Assembly: GCA_963708245.1 (NCBI GenBank)
Contig: OY970201.1
Span: 6,324,001-6,388,000 of the forward strand
Origin: CAVYXK01 sp963708245
GTDB lineage: Bacteria; Pseudomonadota; Alphaproteobacteria; Acetobacterales; Acetobacteraceae
Length of the DNA stretch: 64,000 bases
Direction: 5' to 3'
Shown here: piece by piece, positions 45,317 through 54,413 of the stretch
Position numbering within the stretch: the first letter of the stretch is position 1
Layout: each line of letters opens with the position of its first letter
Made by a program: the position numbers and the translations under genes
The notes under the pieces: generated by a model
The model's input: the letters and a program-made list of their open reading frames with translations, nothing else
Databases searched by the model: none
Told to the model about the DNA's origin: nothing

Positions 45317-45919
45317 ATGGCCCTGCTCGAACTGATCGGATTACGCAGCCACCTGGCCGGCCCGTTCGATCTGCAGCTCGAGCGTGGCGAGTGCGTCGCC
45401 ATCACCGGTGCGTCCGGCGCCGGCAAGAGCCTGTTCCTCCGCCTGATCGCCGATCTCGACCCGGGCGAGGGCCAGGTGCTGCTGAACGGGCGCGAGCGGC
45501 AGAACTGGACGCCGCCGGCATGGCGCCGCCACGTGCTCTACAACGCCGCCGAACCGGGCTGGTGGGCGGCCCGTGTCCGCGAGCATTTTCCCGGCCCGGC
45601 CCTGAGCCGCGCCCGCGAGATGGCGCCACTCCTCGATCTCTCGCTCGGCCTGCTCGATGCACCGGTCGTGCAGCTCTCCACCGGCGAGCGCCAGCGTATG
45701 GCGCTCATCCGCGCCCTCGCGGTCGAGTCCCCGGTGCTGCTGCTCGATGAGCCGACGGGCGCGCTTGATCAGGACTCGACTGCCCTGGTCGAGGAAATGT
45801 TGGCCGAGCGTCTGGCCACCGGCACCGCCATCCTGATGGTGACGCACAACCCGGAGCAGGCGCGGCGGGTCGGTTCGCGGCAGGCGCAAATGGTGGCGCG
45901 ACGATTGGTGTTTGCGTGA
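45317..45919 (+). CDS. fetA: ABC transporter ATP-binding protein FetA (iron export)
   Basis: 200 residues, single ABC domain: Walker A ITGASGAGKSLFLRLIADLD, signature VVQLSTGERQRMALIRALAV, Walker B VLLLDEPTGALDQDSTALVE and switch His in ILMVTHNPEQARR. The helical region ARVREHFPGPALSRAREMA is as in YbbL/FetA. With FetB it exports iron and protects against oxidative stress in E. coli. Overlaps fetB by four bases. Confidence 0.88.
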   Translation: MALLELIGLRSHLAGPFDLQLERGECVAITGASGAGKSLFLRLIADLDPGEGQVLLNGRERQNWTPPAWRRHVLYNAAEPGWWAARVREHFPGPALSRAREMAPLLDLSLGLLDAPVVQLSTGERQRMALIRALAVESPVLLLDEPTGALDQDSTALVEEMLAERLATGTAILMVTHNPEQARRVGSRQAQMVARRLVFA

Positions 45920-46716
45920 CGCCGATCCTGCTCACCTGGCCCGACCTCTGCATCGCTGCCGTGCTTCTGTTGGTCGATGGCGTGCTGTCGATCTGGTTGC
46001 GCTTGGGGCTGCACCGGCAGCTTGCCTGGGCGGCGGCGCGGATGGTGGTGCAACTCGTCGCCGTCGGACTGATCTTGCGGGCGGTGTTCGCGGTGGCCTC
46101 GCCGGCGCTGACTTTGGTGGTGATCCTGGTGATGGTGGCGATCGCGGCGCGCGAGGTGGCCGCGCGGCCCGAGCAGCGACTGACGCACTTCGGCAATCTG
46201 GCGGTCGGCGCCTCGGCGGTTGCGTTCGCCACTTTTCTTACCGCGATCCTGGCGCTGACCACGGCGATCCGGCCGACGCCCTGGTACGATCCGCGCTATG
46301 CTATCCCGCTTGCCGGGATCGTGCTGGGCAACGTGCTAAACGGCGCCAGCCTGGGCCTGGACGGGGTGCTCGGCGGCGCGGTGCGCGAGCGGGCTGCGAT
46401 CGAGGCACAGTTGGCGCTCGGCGCAAGCTTCTGGGAGGCGATGCGAGGCCTGATCCGTGATTCGGTGCGCCGTGCGCTGCTGCCGATCGTCAACCAGATG
46501 TCGGCCGCCGGCGTGGTGACGTTGCCGGGGATCATGACGGGCCAGATCCTCGCCGGAATGGACCCGCTGGAGGCGGCGAAGTATCAGATCCTGCTGATCT
46601 TCCTGCTGTCGGGTGGCGCCGGCTTGGCGGCGGTCGCGGTGGTGTACCTCGCTGCACTGCGCCTGACTGATGACCGTCAGCGCCTGCGGCTGGACCGGCT
46701 GGTCAAGCAGGGATGA
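45916..46716 (+). CDS. fetB: ABC transporter permease FetB (iron export, UPF0014)
   Basis: 266 residues with about seven membrane helices: LCIAAVLLLVDGVLSIWLRL, MVVQLVAVGLILRAVFAVAS, ALTLVVILVMVAIAAREVAA, and the conserved UPF0014 segments NVLNGASLGLDGVLGGAVRE, QLALGASFWEAMRGLIRDSV, NQMSAAGVVTLPGIMTGQIL. Start is a GTG overlapping the fetA stop (GTGA). Its own stop overlaps the glpD start by four bases. Confidence 0.92.
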   Translation: MTPILLTWPDLCIAAVLLLVDGVLSIWLRLGLHRQLAWAAARMVVQLVAVGLILRAVFAVASPALTLVVILVMVAIAAREVAARPEQRLTHFGNLAVGASAVAFATFLTAILALTTAIRPTPWYDPRYAIPLAGIVLGNVLNGASLGLDGVLGGAVRERAAIEAQLALGASFWEAMRGLIRDSVRRALLPIVNQMSAAGVVTLPGIMTGQILAGMDPLEAAKYQILLIFLLSGGAGLAAVAVVYLAALRLTDDRQRLRLDRLVKQG

Positions 46717-48224
46717 TGGCGACGAGCGTCTATGATCTGGCCGTGATCGGCGGCGGTGTGAACGGCGTCGGCATTGCGCGCGACGCGGCGGGGCGCGGCC
46801 TGTCGGTGCTTCTGGTCGAGCAGAACGATCTGGCCAGCGGCACCTCGTCCGCTTCCACCAAGTTGATCCACGGCGGGCTGCGTTACCTGGAGTACCACGA
46901 ATTCCGGCTGGTCCGCGAATCTCTGGCGGAGCGGGAGGTACTGCTGCGCGCCGCCCCGCACATCATTCATCCACTGCGCTTCGTGCTGCCGCACCATGCA
47001 GGACTGCGGCCCTGGTGGATGCTGCGTGCCGGGCTGTTCCTGTATGATCATCTGGGCGGCCGGCGAATCCTGCCGCCTACGCGCACCCTGGATTTGCGTC
47101 GCGATCCGGCCGGGGCACCGCTGCAGCCGCGCTACGCGCGCGCCTTCGAGTATTCCGACTGTCAGGTGGACAACTCGCGGCTGGTGGTGTTGTGCGCCCG
47201 CGATGCGGCGGCGCGTGGAGCGGAGATCTGCACCCGGACGCGCTGCACGGCGGCGCGGCGGGTGGACGGATCGTGGCGGCTTTCGTTGCAGGCCGTCGGA
47301 GAGACACGAGAAGCGGCCGCGCGGGTGCTGGTCAACGCGGCCGGCCCGTGGGTCGTGCACGTGCTTCAGGACGTGGTCGGCGACAACGAGCCGCGGCGCA
47401 TCCGGCTGGTAAAGGGCAGCCACGTCGTGACGCACCGGCTGTTCGAGCACGATCGCGCCTATATCTTTCAGAACTCCGACGGCCGCATCTGCTTCGCGAT
47501 TCCGTATCAGGACGATTTTACTCTGATCGGCACTACCGACGAGGATTATACGGGCGATCCCGCTTGTGTCTCCATCACGCCGGAGGAGGAGGCGTATCTG
47601 CTCGCCGCGGTGTCTGACTATTTCCGCCGGCCGGTGACATCATCGGACATCGTGTGGCGCTATGCGGGGGTGCGCTCGTTGCAGGATGACGGCACCAGCA
47701 GCGCGCAGCAGGCAACGCGGGACTACGGGCTGGACCTGAAGGGGGAGCCGCCGCTGTTGTCGGTGTTCGGGGGCAAAATCACTACGTTTCGCCGGCTGGC
47801 CGAGGCAGCGATGGCGCGGCTTGCACCTTTCTTTCCCGGACTTCGCGGGTCATGGACGAACGCGGCACCGCTGCCCGGCGGCGACTTTCCCTTCGACGGC
47901 GCGCCCGCTCTCCGCGCCGCGCTTCAGCGTCGGTACGCGTTCCTGGCGGAACCGACCGCGCGCCGGCTGGTGCGCAGCTACGGCACGCTTGCCTCCGAGA
48001 TGTTGGGCGACGCGCAGAGCGCTGAAGATCTTGGCTGCGCCTTCGGCGCTGACCTGACCGAGCGGGAGGTGAGCTGGCTGATCCGCGCCGAGTGGGCGGG
48101 TAGCGCCGAGGACGTGCTGTGGCGCCGCACCAAGCTGGGCCTGCGCCTGTCCCAGCGCGAGCAATCCGCGTTGGCGCAGTGGTTCGCGGAGTCGCGTCCC
48201 CCGCCAATGGGCGCCGGCGGTTAG
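46713..48224 (+). CDS. glpD: Glycerol-3-phosphate dehydrogenase, FAD-dependent
   Basis: 503 residues. FAD fold YDLAVIGGGVNGVGIARDAA, the family signature GTSSASTKLIHGGLRYLE, substrate/FAD contacts GRICFAIPYQDDFTLIGTTD and YAGVRSLQDDG, then LSVFGGKITTFRRLAEAAM and a C-terminal cap domain. Membrane-associated enzyme passing electrons from glycerol-3-phosphate to quinone. ATGATG overlaps the fetB stop, so translation is coupled to an iron exporter, an uncommon pairing. No glpK or glpF nearby. Confidence 0.95.
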   Translation: MMATSVYDLAVIGGGVNGVGIARDAAGRGLSVLLVEQNDLASGTSSASTKLIHGGLRYLEYHEFRLVRESLAEREVLLRAAPHIIHPLRFVLPHHAGLRPWWMLRAGLFLYDHLGGRRILPPTRTLDLRRDPAGAPLQPRYARAFEYSDCQVDNSRLVVLCARDAAARGAEICTRTRCTAARRVDGSWRLSLQAVGETREAAARVLVNAAGPWVVHVLQDVVGDNEPRRIRLVKGSHVVTHRLFEHDRAYIFQNSDGRICFAIPYQDDFTLIGTTDEDYTGDPACVSITPEEEAYLLAAVSDYFRRPVTSSDIVWRYAGVRSLQDDGTSSAQQATRDYGLDLKGEPPLLSVFGGKITTFRRLAEAAMARLAPFFPGLRGSWTNAAPLPGGDFPFDGAPALRAALQRRYAFLAEPTARRLVRSYGTLASEMLGDAQSAEDLGCAFGADLTEREVSWLIRAEWAGSAEDVLWRRTKLGLRLSQREQSALAQWFAESRPPPMGAGG

Positions 48225-48588
48225 TGTTAACTAACCGGCCTTGCGGTTGACTCGCCATGCGCTCCGGTAGGGCGGAAAAGCGAAGCGCATTCCGCCGCCT
48301 TTCGCCGTGCAAGGGTCAACATCAAAGGCGCCTAGTAACAACCGCCTTTGGGAGTGACCGTCCGGCACACCCACCGCTCATTCCCGGCCTTGTGCGGTCA
48401 CAAGGTGCAGCGTACGCCGGAAGCCTTCGAACGCAGCGCGCACGCTAATTGTGGCAACTCGTGCTCGTGGTTGTCGTGCTGTTATTCGCGCCCCCGGTGG
48501 TCACGCTGTTGCTGGTGCAGTAGGGCGCCCTACGGCTATATTGGGTCGATCCCGGAACCAAGCTCGCGGTTGCGAGTGTGATGAGACC
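48225..48588. other. Intergenic with one REP-like hairpin
   Basis: GGCGGAA at 48271-48277 pairs with TTCCGCC at 48290-48296 around AAGCGAAGCGCA; the form GGGCGGA-AAGCGAAGCGC-TCCGCC is that of repeats common downstream of genes in proteobacteria, and here it follows glpD by 46 bases. The remaining 290 bases hold no supported gene, only a 24-codon hydrophobic frame near 48450-48525 without a ribosome site. Confidence 0.5.
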
Positions 48589-49860
48589 TCAGCCCAATGC
48601 TTGGTTCAGATCCGCGATTAGGTCGTCAGGATCCTCGATCCCGACCGAGATGCGAATAAGCGCCGGCGTGATACCCAGGCGCAACCGTTCTTCTCCCCGG
48701 ATGTCCGAATGGGTCATCGCCGCAGGATGCGAAGCGAGCGTCTCAGTACCACCCAGGCTCACCGCGAGCTTAATCACCTTAAGCCGATCCAGGACGGCAA
48801 AGGCTTCGGCCTCACCTCCCCTCACTTCGAAACTGAAAGTGGAGCCTGGACTCTTGCATTGGCGCTCGAAGACTGGACGATCGGGATGGCCCTCCGGCAA
48901 GAATCCCAGATACCAGACCGACGCGATCTTCGGATGAGTATTGAGGAAGGCTGCGACCTTGCGCGCGCCTTCCGCTGCGGCCGCCATTCTGAGCGTCAGG
49001 GTCTCGAGTGAGCGCATCAGCAACCAACCGGTGTGCGGATCGCACATCGTGCCCAGGATCGTGCGCATGCCACGGATCGGTTCGAGCATAGCGGCCGCTC
49101 CCGAACATCCGCCGGCGATCAGGTCGGAATGACCGCCAACATATTTAGTAAGTGACGTAACGACCAGATCAGCACCATGTGCCAAAGGGATCTGATAGAT
49201 CGGTCCCAACATTGTATTGTCGACGATGATAACCGGCCGCTTGCCGTTCGGACCGTGGAGGTCGGACACGATCTTCCGCGCACGCTCGAGATCCACCATT
49301 CCGTTTGTGGGGTTCGCTGGCGTTTCGATATAAAGCGCGGAAATCGGCCCCTTGCCGTGCGCCGACTCGACGGCTTCTTGCATCGCCTTGTCGCCGCCCT
49401 CGCTAAGAAAGCCGATAGAGGTTACACCGAATTGCGGCAGGATTTTCTTGAGCAGGAAATCGGTGCCACCATAGACGGGACCTGAATGGATGATCACCGT
49501 GCCTGGGCGCGCATAGGCCCAGAGCGTGGTCGAGATCGCCGCCATACGCGAGGCGAAGACGAGACTGGCTTCGGCCTGATCCCAGATGGCCAATCGATCC
49601 TCGAGCATCTCGAGGTCGGGATTGTTGATCCGGCTATAGATCAATCCCGGCTCTTCATTCGGGCGCTTTTGCCGCAAGCCGTAGGCCAGTTCGAAGAACT
49701 CCTTCCCGTCCTGAGCCGATCGAAACAGGAAAGTCGACGTGTGGAAGACCGGCGGCTTGAGAGAGCGCTCGGACAGAAACGGGTCGTAGCCATAGCCCAT
49801 CATTAGGGTTTCCGGTGAGAGTGCGCGATTTCCAAGAAATCTATTGTGTGTGCCTGTCAT
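48589..49860 (-). CDS. Cystathionine gamma-synthase/lyase family PLP enzyme (Cys/Met metabolism)
   Basis: 423 residues. PPVFHTSTFLFRSAQDGKEF, GLIYSRINNPDLEMLEDRLA, then ASRMAAISTTLWAYARPGTV, VYGGTDFLLKKILPQFGV, NPTNGMVDLERARKIV, IIVDNTMLGPIYQIPLAHGA and the Schiff-base Lys in VVTSLTKYVGGHSDLIAGG. The family includes cystathionine gamma-lyase/synthase, methionine gamma-lyase and O-acetylhomoserine sulfhydrylase; the insert LAYGLRQKRPNEEPG and the S-A-SRMAAI variation point to a methionine gamma-lyase-like subgroup, not resolved further. Start at 49860 chosen for GGAG at eight bases. Confidence 0.9.
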   Translation of the reverse strand: MTGTHNRFLGNRALSPETLMMGYGYDPFLSERSLKPPVFHTSTFLFRSAQDGKEFFELAYGLRQKRPNEEPGLIYSRINNPDLEMLEDRLAIWDQAEASLVFASRMAAISTTLWAYARPGTVIIHSGPVYGGTDFLLKKILPQFGVTSIGFLSEGGDKAMQEAVESAHGKGPISALYIETPANPTNGMVDLERARKIVSDLHGPNGKRPVIIVDNTMLGPIYQIPLAHGADLVVTSLTKYVGGHSDLIAGGCSGAAAMLEPIRGMRTILGTMCDPHTGWLLMRSLETLTLRMAAAAEGARKVAAFLNTHPKIASVWYLGFLPEGHPDRPVFERQCKSPGSTFSFEVRGGEAEAFAVLDRLKVIKLAVSLGGTETLASHPAAMTHSDIRGEERLRLGITPALIRISVGIEDPDDLIADLNQALG

Positions 49861-50129
49861 GAGCTTCGCTCCGATTTGCATTTCAAGAACTAGATAGAAA
49901 CACGAACTCCGACTTGCAAGCAGCGCGCAACCGAGAGTTCTCAGTGCAAGTGTCACCGCAAACCATTATTGACGGCATTTCGGCGGTCCCGCACAATTCG
50001 TGGAAACGCTCTGGAGGACCGCCTTGGGGCATGAGCCGGCATTGCTACCGCTGGGAGCGAACGGCTGCTGTGGGTCGAGACCCGCTGGCATCCCCGGATC
50101 GGCAGCACTGGGTGGGACGCGAACGGTTC
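49861..50129. other. Intergenic upstream of the PLP enzyme gene
   Basis: Promoter side of the minus-strand PLP enzyme gene. No further gene or clear regulatory motif seen. Confidence 0.4.
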
Positions 50130-50580
50130 GGCCGGTCAAGTTTTTTGACCGCTGCTCTGCCTCACGCTCGTAGACGGCCAAGAAAGCCTTACCCATCAGC
50201 GACCCCTCGCGGCCGATACACTTCCGTAGAATGAGGGCACGGGTAAACCTGGACGGACTTATCGTCAGGGGCTGCCTCACTGGCGAATTCGGCGAGATGG
50301 GCGGCGAGGCGGGTGTTGCCTTCCTCAGCTAGAACGGCGCCCGCTCGGCAAGCTTGTTGGCACCGCCCGCCAACCGCGCCAATTCCAAGGCTAGATCGGC
50401 TGCCCTGGCAGGCTTCAGATGCGCCGGATTGCCATCGAACCAGCGGCGTACCGGTGATAGATGGCCCGTACCGAGGAACTCTGGATCATCGGTACTTAGC
50501 ACGCCGGTAGGGCTTCGACAGATACTCGGCCGGCGCTATGACGGCATGCAGGACCTGGTCGAGCGTGGCTCCCCTTCTTC
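50130..50580 (-). pseudogene. Alkyl sulfatase-like metallo-beta-lactamase protein, C-terminal remnant with several breaks
   Basis: Read right to left: GATLDQVLHAVIAPAEYLSK PYR, then after a shift STDDPEFLGTG, then RWFDGNPAHLKPARAADLAL, ELARLAGGANKLAERA, a further shift to AEEGNTRLAAHLAEFASEAA PDDKSVQ, and SLMGKAFLAVYEREAEQRSK near 50140-50220. These are the dimerisation/C-terminal segments of SdsA1/YjcS-type alkyl sulfatases (GGWFDGNPAHLKP is characteristic). The zinc-binding N-terminal domain is gone. At least three frame changes are needed. It was found by translating across frames and is not an open reading frame. Confidence 0.7.
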
Positions 50581-50721
50581 CGGCCGCCGCGACGCTCACC
50601 CGGTTTGCTGCTGCGTGGCATCTGCTACTCGGTTGCTATTTCCCGTTGCCCAATTTGGGCGATCGGCTGCCCCGCTGCAACGGTATCGCATAGGTTTCCC
50701 CAAAAGGGGAGGTTGCGATGG

Positions 50722-51141
50722 ATGCATAGTAAAGCTGTGGCTTCGGTTCTTCTCTGCGCGCTACTTGGAGCCTGCACGCAGCCTGCAGCCGGGGTGGCTA
50801 CTGAGGCCGCGTCAGCAGCGCAGGGGGCGCCCGCCGCCTACCTGAGCGGTCCTGAGTTGCGGCAGGCGGCAGTCGGAAAGACGCTCTACAGCAAATCGCA
50901 TAGGGGCATTCCCTACACGATGCGCCTGGATCCCGATGGAACCGGCCTGTTCGTCTACTCGGGAGTCATCCGGGACCCGCTCACCTGGGACATCAACGGA
51001 GACGTCCTCTGTTTTCATTCGAAGATGGGCGGCACAGAGTGCGACAGAGTTCGCCCGTCGGGGGGAGGCTACGATTTACTCAGCAGCACGACCGGGATGC
51101 TGAACAACAAATACGGTACTGAAATCGAGCCTCAAGATTGA
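50722..51141 (+). CDS. Small hypothetical lipoprotein
   Basis: 139 residues. N-terminus MHSKAVASVLLCALLGACTQ has a lipobox LGAC, so it is lipid-anchored. Mature part: AAYLSGPELRQAAVGKTLYS, GIPYTMRLDPDGTGLFVYSG, DPLTWDINGDVLCFHSKMGG, TECDRVRPSGGGYDLLSSTT. The pattern (small beta-rich domain with two Cys and GxTL...DGTG) recalls proteins that bind at the envelope, but I do not recognise a named family. GGGGAGG nine bases before the start supports translation. Stands alone. Confidence 0.75.
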   Translation: MHSKAVASVLLCALLGACTQPAAGVATEAASAAQGAPAAYLSGPELRQAAVGKTLYSKSHRGIPYTMRLDPDGTGLFVYSGVIRDPLTWDINGDVLCFHSKMGGTECDRVRPSGGGYDLLSSTTGMLNNKYGTEIEPQD

Positions 51142-51327
51142 AGATACCTATATGCTCGACGGCACCTGCTTCCCCGTCGAGCCTATGCGGATTCGATGAG
51201 GCCCAAAGGCGATCCGAGCGCCGCCATAGGTCTTCCAGCCGCAGCCCCTCCTAGCCCCCGCTCGGGGCGTTCCGCAACGACAAAATTGCTTGCAACGCGG
51301 CTGGAATCCGCCGACCCGCGATGGTGG

Positions 51328-51666
51328 TCAGAACACGCCAAGCAGCGACCGCAAGGATTCTCCCAGCGAAACTCGGGCTCCTTTTGTGGGAAATCTGACG
51401 CGCCCATCTGTCCCCGTGAACGCCGCTTCGAACATCGCAGCAATCGCATCGGCGATAGCAGCCCGGTCGGCGCGCGCCGTCTCGGATAGCCAGCCAGCCG
51501 CCACGAGCGCCTCGATCTCGGTAGGAAGCACCTCCAGCTCGACCACGCGATTGCCATCCCGGCGGCGCTGGCGAGCCACGCGCATTCGGAGCGCAGCGGC
51601 AGAGATCGGGCGGATCGTTGAGGGCTCGGCAGTGATCATCGGCTCGACCATCTGTTCTATCTCCAT
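51328..51666 (-). CDS. Small hypothetical protein, integrase-associated type
   Basis: 112 residues from MEIEQMVEPMITAEPSTIRP (start 51666; 51651 also possible). AALRMRVARQRRRDGNRVVE, LEVLPTEIEALVAAGWLSET and ADRAAIADAIAAMFEAAF suggest an Arg-rich N-terminus and a helical C-terminus. Similar short proteins sit beside tyrosine recombinases in related bacteria, and an integrase stub lies just upstream here. Function unknown; translation plausible but not proven. Confidence 0.5.
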   Translation of the reverse strand: MEIEQMVEPMITAEPSTIRPISAAALRMRVARQRRRDGNRVVELEVLPTEIEALVAAGWLSETARADRAAIADAIAAMFEAAFTGTDGRVRFPTKGARVSLGESLRSLLGVF

Positions 51667-51689
51667 TTTAGAATGATTGAACCCCGGGT

Positions 51690-51923
51690 GACGGCAATGA
51701 AAGTGGATCGAAAAACTTTCAGCGCTGATGGCTGCGCAGCGGAGCGCGGTAACGTCGCGGCGAAAAACTCCAGGAAACGGCACGCGGCTTTGTCACCGCC
51801 GTCGGCGATGATCGTCAGCACGACGATCGCGGCCGCCGCGGCGGCGGAAATCCTCGGGGCTTTGGCGGTCGGCGCGACGGTCGGTTGCTGGCCGGTTCCT
51901 TCGGTCGCGTCGTCTTCATCCAT
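51690..51923 (-). pseudogene. Tyrosine recombinase/integrase N-terminal stub
   Basis: MDEDDATEGTGQQPTVAPTA at 51923, then DGGDKAACRFLEFFAATLP, which matches the start of the SAM-like core-binding domain of phage-type integrases (usual form FLEFFAATIRNPHTRRAYARA). The match ends at about 51720. The start codon lies within the end of glgX (overlap of eight bases). Confidence 0.5.
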
Positions 51924-54057
51924 CCACTTGGTCAAGCAGCACAAGAAGCCGGAGAGAATTTGCATCGACCGAAGTTTCACCGCCGGCCGCATGCTTCTGT
52001 GGCATCTTCGCGTCCGTCTCGGCAGCGGTATCCACCACGCCCTCCCAGCTTGCGCCGGCCGGGTCTGCGGGGATCCGGAACGTTACGGCATCACGCGATG
52101 CATTCAGGAGAATGAGGAATGTGTCATCCGGTTCCTGCTCGCCGCGCTCGGTTAGATGCATGAGCCCGGGTTCGCCGCTGAGCCGCACCGCGAGCGCCTT
52201 TGCTTGCGCGTCTCCCCAGTCCTCCTGTGACATCTCTGCGCCGTCCGGGCGCAACCAGACGACGTCTTTGACCTCGGTGCCGGGGATGATCTGGCCGAGG
52301 AAGAAGCGGTGGCGGTGGAAGACAATATGTGCGCGCCGAAGCAGAATGAGCTTGCGGGCGAAGGAGAGCAGCGCCTTGCCTTCGTCGCCCATGCCCTCCC
52401 AGTCAAGCCAGCTGATTTCGTTGTCCTGGCAGTAGGCGTTGCTGTTGCCGCCCTGGCTTCGGCCGAATTCGTCGCCGCCGAGCAGCATGGGCACCCCCTG
52501 CGACAGGAGCAGCGTCGCCAGGAAATTACGCATTTGTCGCCTGCGGAGCTGCACGATTTCGGGGTCGTCCGTCGGCCCCTCGGCGCCGCAGTTCCAGCTG
52601 CAATTATTGTCCGACCCGTCGTGGTTGTCCTCCTTGTTCGCCTCATTGTGCTTCTTGTTGTAGCTCACGAGGTCGCGCAGCGTGAACCCATCATGGGCGG
52701 TAACGAAGTTGATGCTGGCCCAGGGACGGCGCCCGCGTAGACCGTGCATGTCGGCGGATCCGGAAAACCGCGAGGCGAAGGCCGAGAGCTGGCCCTCGTC
52801 ACCCTTCCAATACCTGCGTACGGTGTCCCGATACTGGTCGTTCCACTCCGCCCAGCCCGGCGGGAATCTGCCGACCTGGTATCCGCGCGCGCCGCTATCC
52901 CAGGGCTCGGCGATCAGCTTGACCGCTGACAGCGCGGGATCCTGCGCCATCGCGTCGAGGAAGCCGGCATGTTCGGTGTACTCGCCATTGACGCGCGCAA
53001 GAGTCGTCGCGAGGTCGAAGCGGAAACCATCGACACCCATTTCCCTACTCCAGTAGCGCAAACTGTCCATTACCATGCGCAGCACATAGGGGTGGCCAAG
53101 CTCGAGCGCGTTCCCCGTGCCGGTGAAATCGCTGTAGTACCGCTCTGCCCCAGGCATGAGATAGTAATAGGACTTGTTGTCGATTCCGCGAAAGCTGAGG
53201 GTCGGCCCCAACTGGTTGCCTTCGGCGGTGTGGTTGTAGACAACGTCGAGGATGACTTCGATGCCGGCATCGTGCATTTGCTGTACGAACGCCTTGAACC
53301 CGCCGAGCCCCTCTTCTCCGAGATATTCGGGATGCGGTGCGAAGAACCCTATCGTGTTATAGCCCCAATAATTGCGTAAACCGCGATCGAGCAGATGGCG
53401 GTCCTGGATGAACGCATGGACAGGGAGTAGCTCGACCGCCGTAATCCCGAGGTCGTGCAAATATGTCACGACCGGTGCCGCCGCGAGGCCGGCAAACGTG
53501 CCGCGCACGGCGTCCCCGACCCCCGGGTGGCGCATCGTGAACCCCTTGACGTGCAATTCGTAGATTACGGTTTCGTGCCACGGACGCTGATCCGGCCGCC
53601 GTCCCCAGGTGAAGGCAGAGTCGATCACCCGGCATTTCGGAACGAAAGCCGCACTGTCGCGATCGTCGAAGGACAAATCCTGCGCGTCGTCGCCCACCCT
53701 GTAGCCGAACAGAGCGTCGTCCCATTCGAGCGCGCCGCTAAGCGCCTTGGCGTAGGGGTCAACGAGCAGCTTATGGTGGTTGAAGCGGTGGCCCGCCTCC
53801 GGTTCGTACGGTCCATACACTCGATAACCATAGAGTTGACCCGGCCGCACGTCGGGCAGGTAGCTATGCCAGATCTCATGCGTGTATTCCCGCAATCGAA
53901 GCCGCGCGATTTCGGTCCTTCCGCCGCTGTCGAACAGACAGAGCTCGACCTTCTCGGCGTGGGCCGAGAACAGCGTGAAGTTCGTGCCCGAACCGTCCCA
54001 TGTCGCGCCCATCGGACCAGGTCGGCCGGGCCACACGCGAAAGTCCGATGCGCTCAT
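51916..54057 (-). CDS. glgX: Glycogen debranching enzyme GlgX (isoamylase-type GH13)
   Basis: 713 residues. N-terminal CBM48 domain (GPMGATWDGSGTNFTLFSAH, AEKVELCLFDSGG), then a GH13 barrel: VIYELHVKGFTMRHPGV, VILDVVYNHTAEGN, VDGFRFDLATTLAR with the nucleophile Asp, KLIAEPWDSG with the acid/base Glu and FVTAHDGFTLRDLVSYN with the transition-state His-Asp. It removes alpha-1,6 branches left by phosphorylase, and in bacteria often works with TreY/TreZ to make trehalose. Start at 54057 (MSASDFRVWPGRPGP) is conserved. The divergent treY stub at 54249 shows that such a cluster once existed here. Confidence 0.95.
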   Translation of the reverse strand: MSASDFRVWPGRPGPMGATWDGSGTNFTLFSAHAEKVELCLFDSGGRTEIARLRLREYTHEIWHSYLPDVRPGQLYGYRVYGPYEPEAGHRFNHHKLLVDPYAKALSGALEWDDALFGYRVGDDAQDLSFDDRDSAAFVPKCRVIDSAFTWGRRPDQRPWHETVIYELHVKGFTMRHPGVGDAVRGTFAGLAAAPVVTYLHDLGITAVELLPVHAFIQDRHLLDRGLRNYWGYNTIGFFAPHPEYLGEEGLGGFKAFVQQMHDAGIEVILDVVYNHTAEGNQLGPTLSFRGIDNKSYYYLMPGAERYYSDFTGTGNALELGHPYVLRMVMDSLRYWSREMGVDGFRFDLATTLARVNGEYTEHAGFLDAMAQDPALSAVKLIAEPWDSGARGYQVGRFPPGWAEWNDQYRDTVRRYWKGDEGQLSAFASRFSGSADMHGLRGRRPWASINFVTAHDGFTLRDLVSYNKKHNEANKEDNHDGSDNNCSWNCGAEGPTDDPEIVQLRRRQMRNFLATLLLSQGVPMLLGGDEFGRSQGGNSNAYCQDNEISWLDWEGMGDEGKALLSFARKLILLRRAHIVFHRHRFFLGQIIPGTEVKDVVWLRPDGAEMSQEDWGDAQAKALAVRLSGEPGLMHLTERGEQEPDDTFLILLNASRDAVTFRIPADPAGASWEGVVDTAAETDAKMPQKHAAGGETSVDANSLRLLVLLDQVDG

Positions 54058-54248
54058 CTGCGATGTCCTCGAGGGGTCTAAAGATCGATAAACGACAGGT
54101 CTGGCCTCCGCGAGAGAACGGTCCTGCCAGCATTCACGGCGAACCTGATAAGGTGGAAGACACTCTTCCAAAGCGGAAAAACCACGTGCCCGAACGCTAA
54201 ACTAGTGCTCAGGCATTGCCCATGTCACAATCCGCCCGATAGTCGAAC

Positions 54249-54413
54249 ATGATTCCGCCCGCCACATACCGGCTTCAGTTCACGATGGGCTCCGCTTTGC
54301 GGACGCGGTGGGGATCGCTCCTTATCTTGCGCGGCTGGGAATCAGCCATGTCTATGCCTCGCCCTATTTGCCTATTTGAAGGCAAGGAGCGGCAGCACTC
54401 ACGGCTACAACTC
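54249..54413 (+). pseudogene. Malto-oligosyltrehalose synthase (TreY) N-terminal stub
   Basis: MIPPATYRLQFT opens like TreY (IPxATYRLQF). With one-base shifts the next part reads GLRFADAVGIAPYLARLGIS, HVYASPYL and, after a short insertion with a stop, KARSGSTHGYN, the standard first barrel strand and loop of TreY. The remaining 700 or so residues are missing. It is divergent to glgX with 190 bases between the starts, as in trehalose clusters. Confidence 0.75.

Noticed and set aside
48450..48525. 24-codon hydrophobic frame (single helix)
   Set aside because: Only a TTG start, no ribosome site and no known small membrane protein resemblance.
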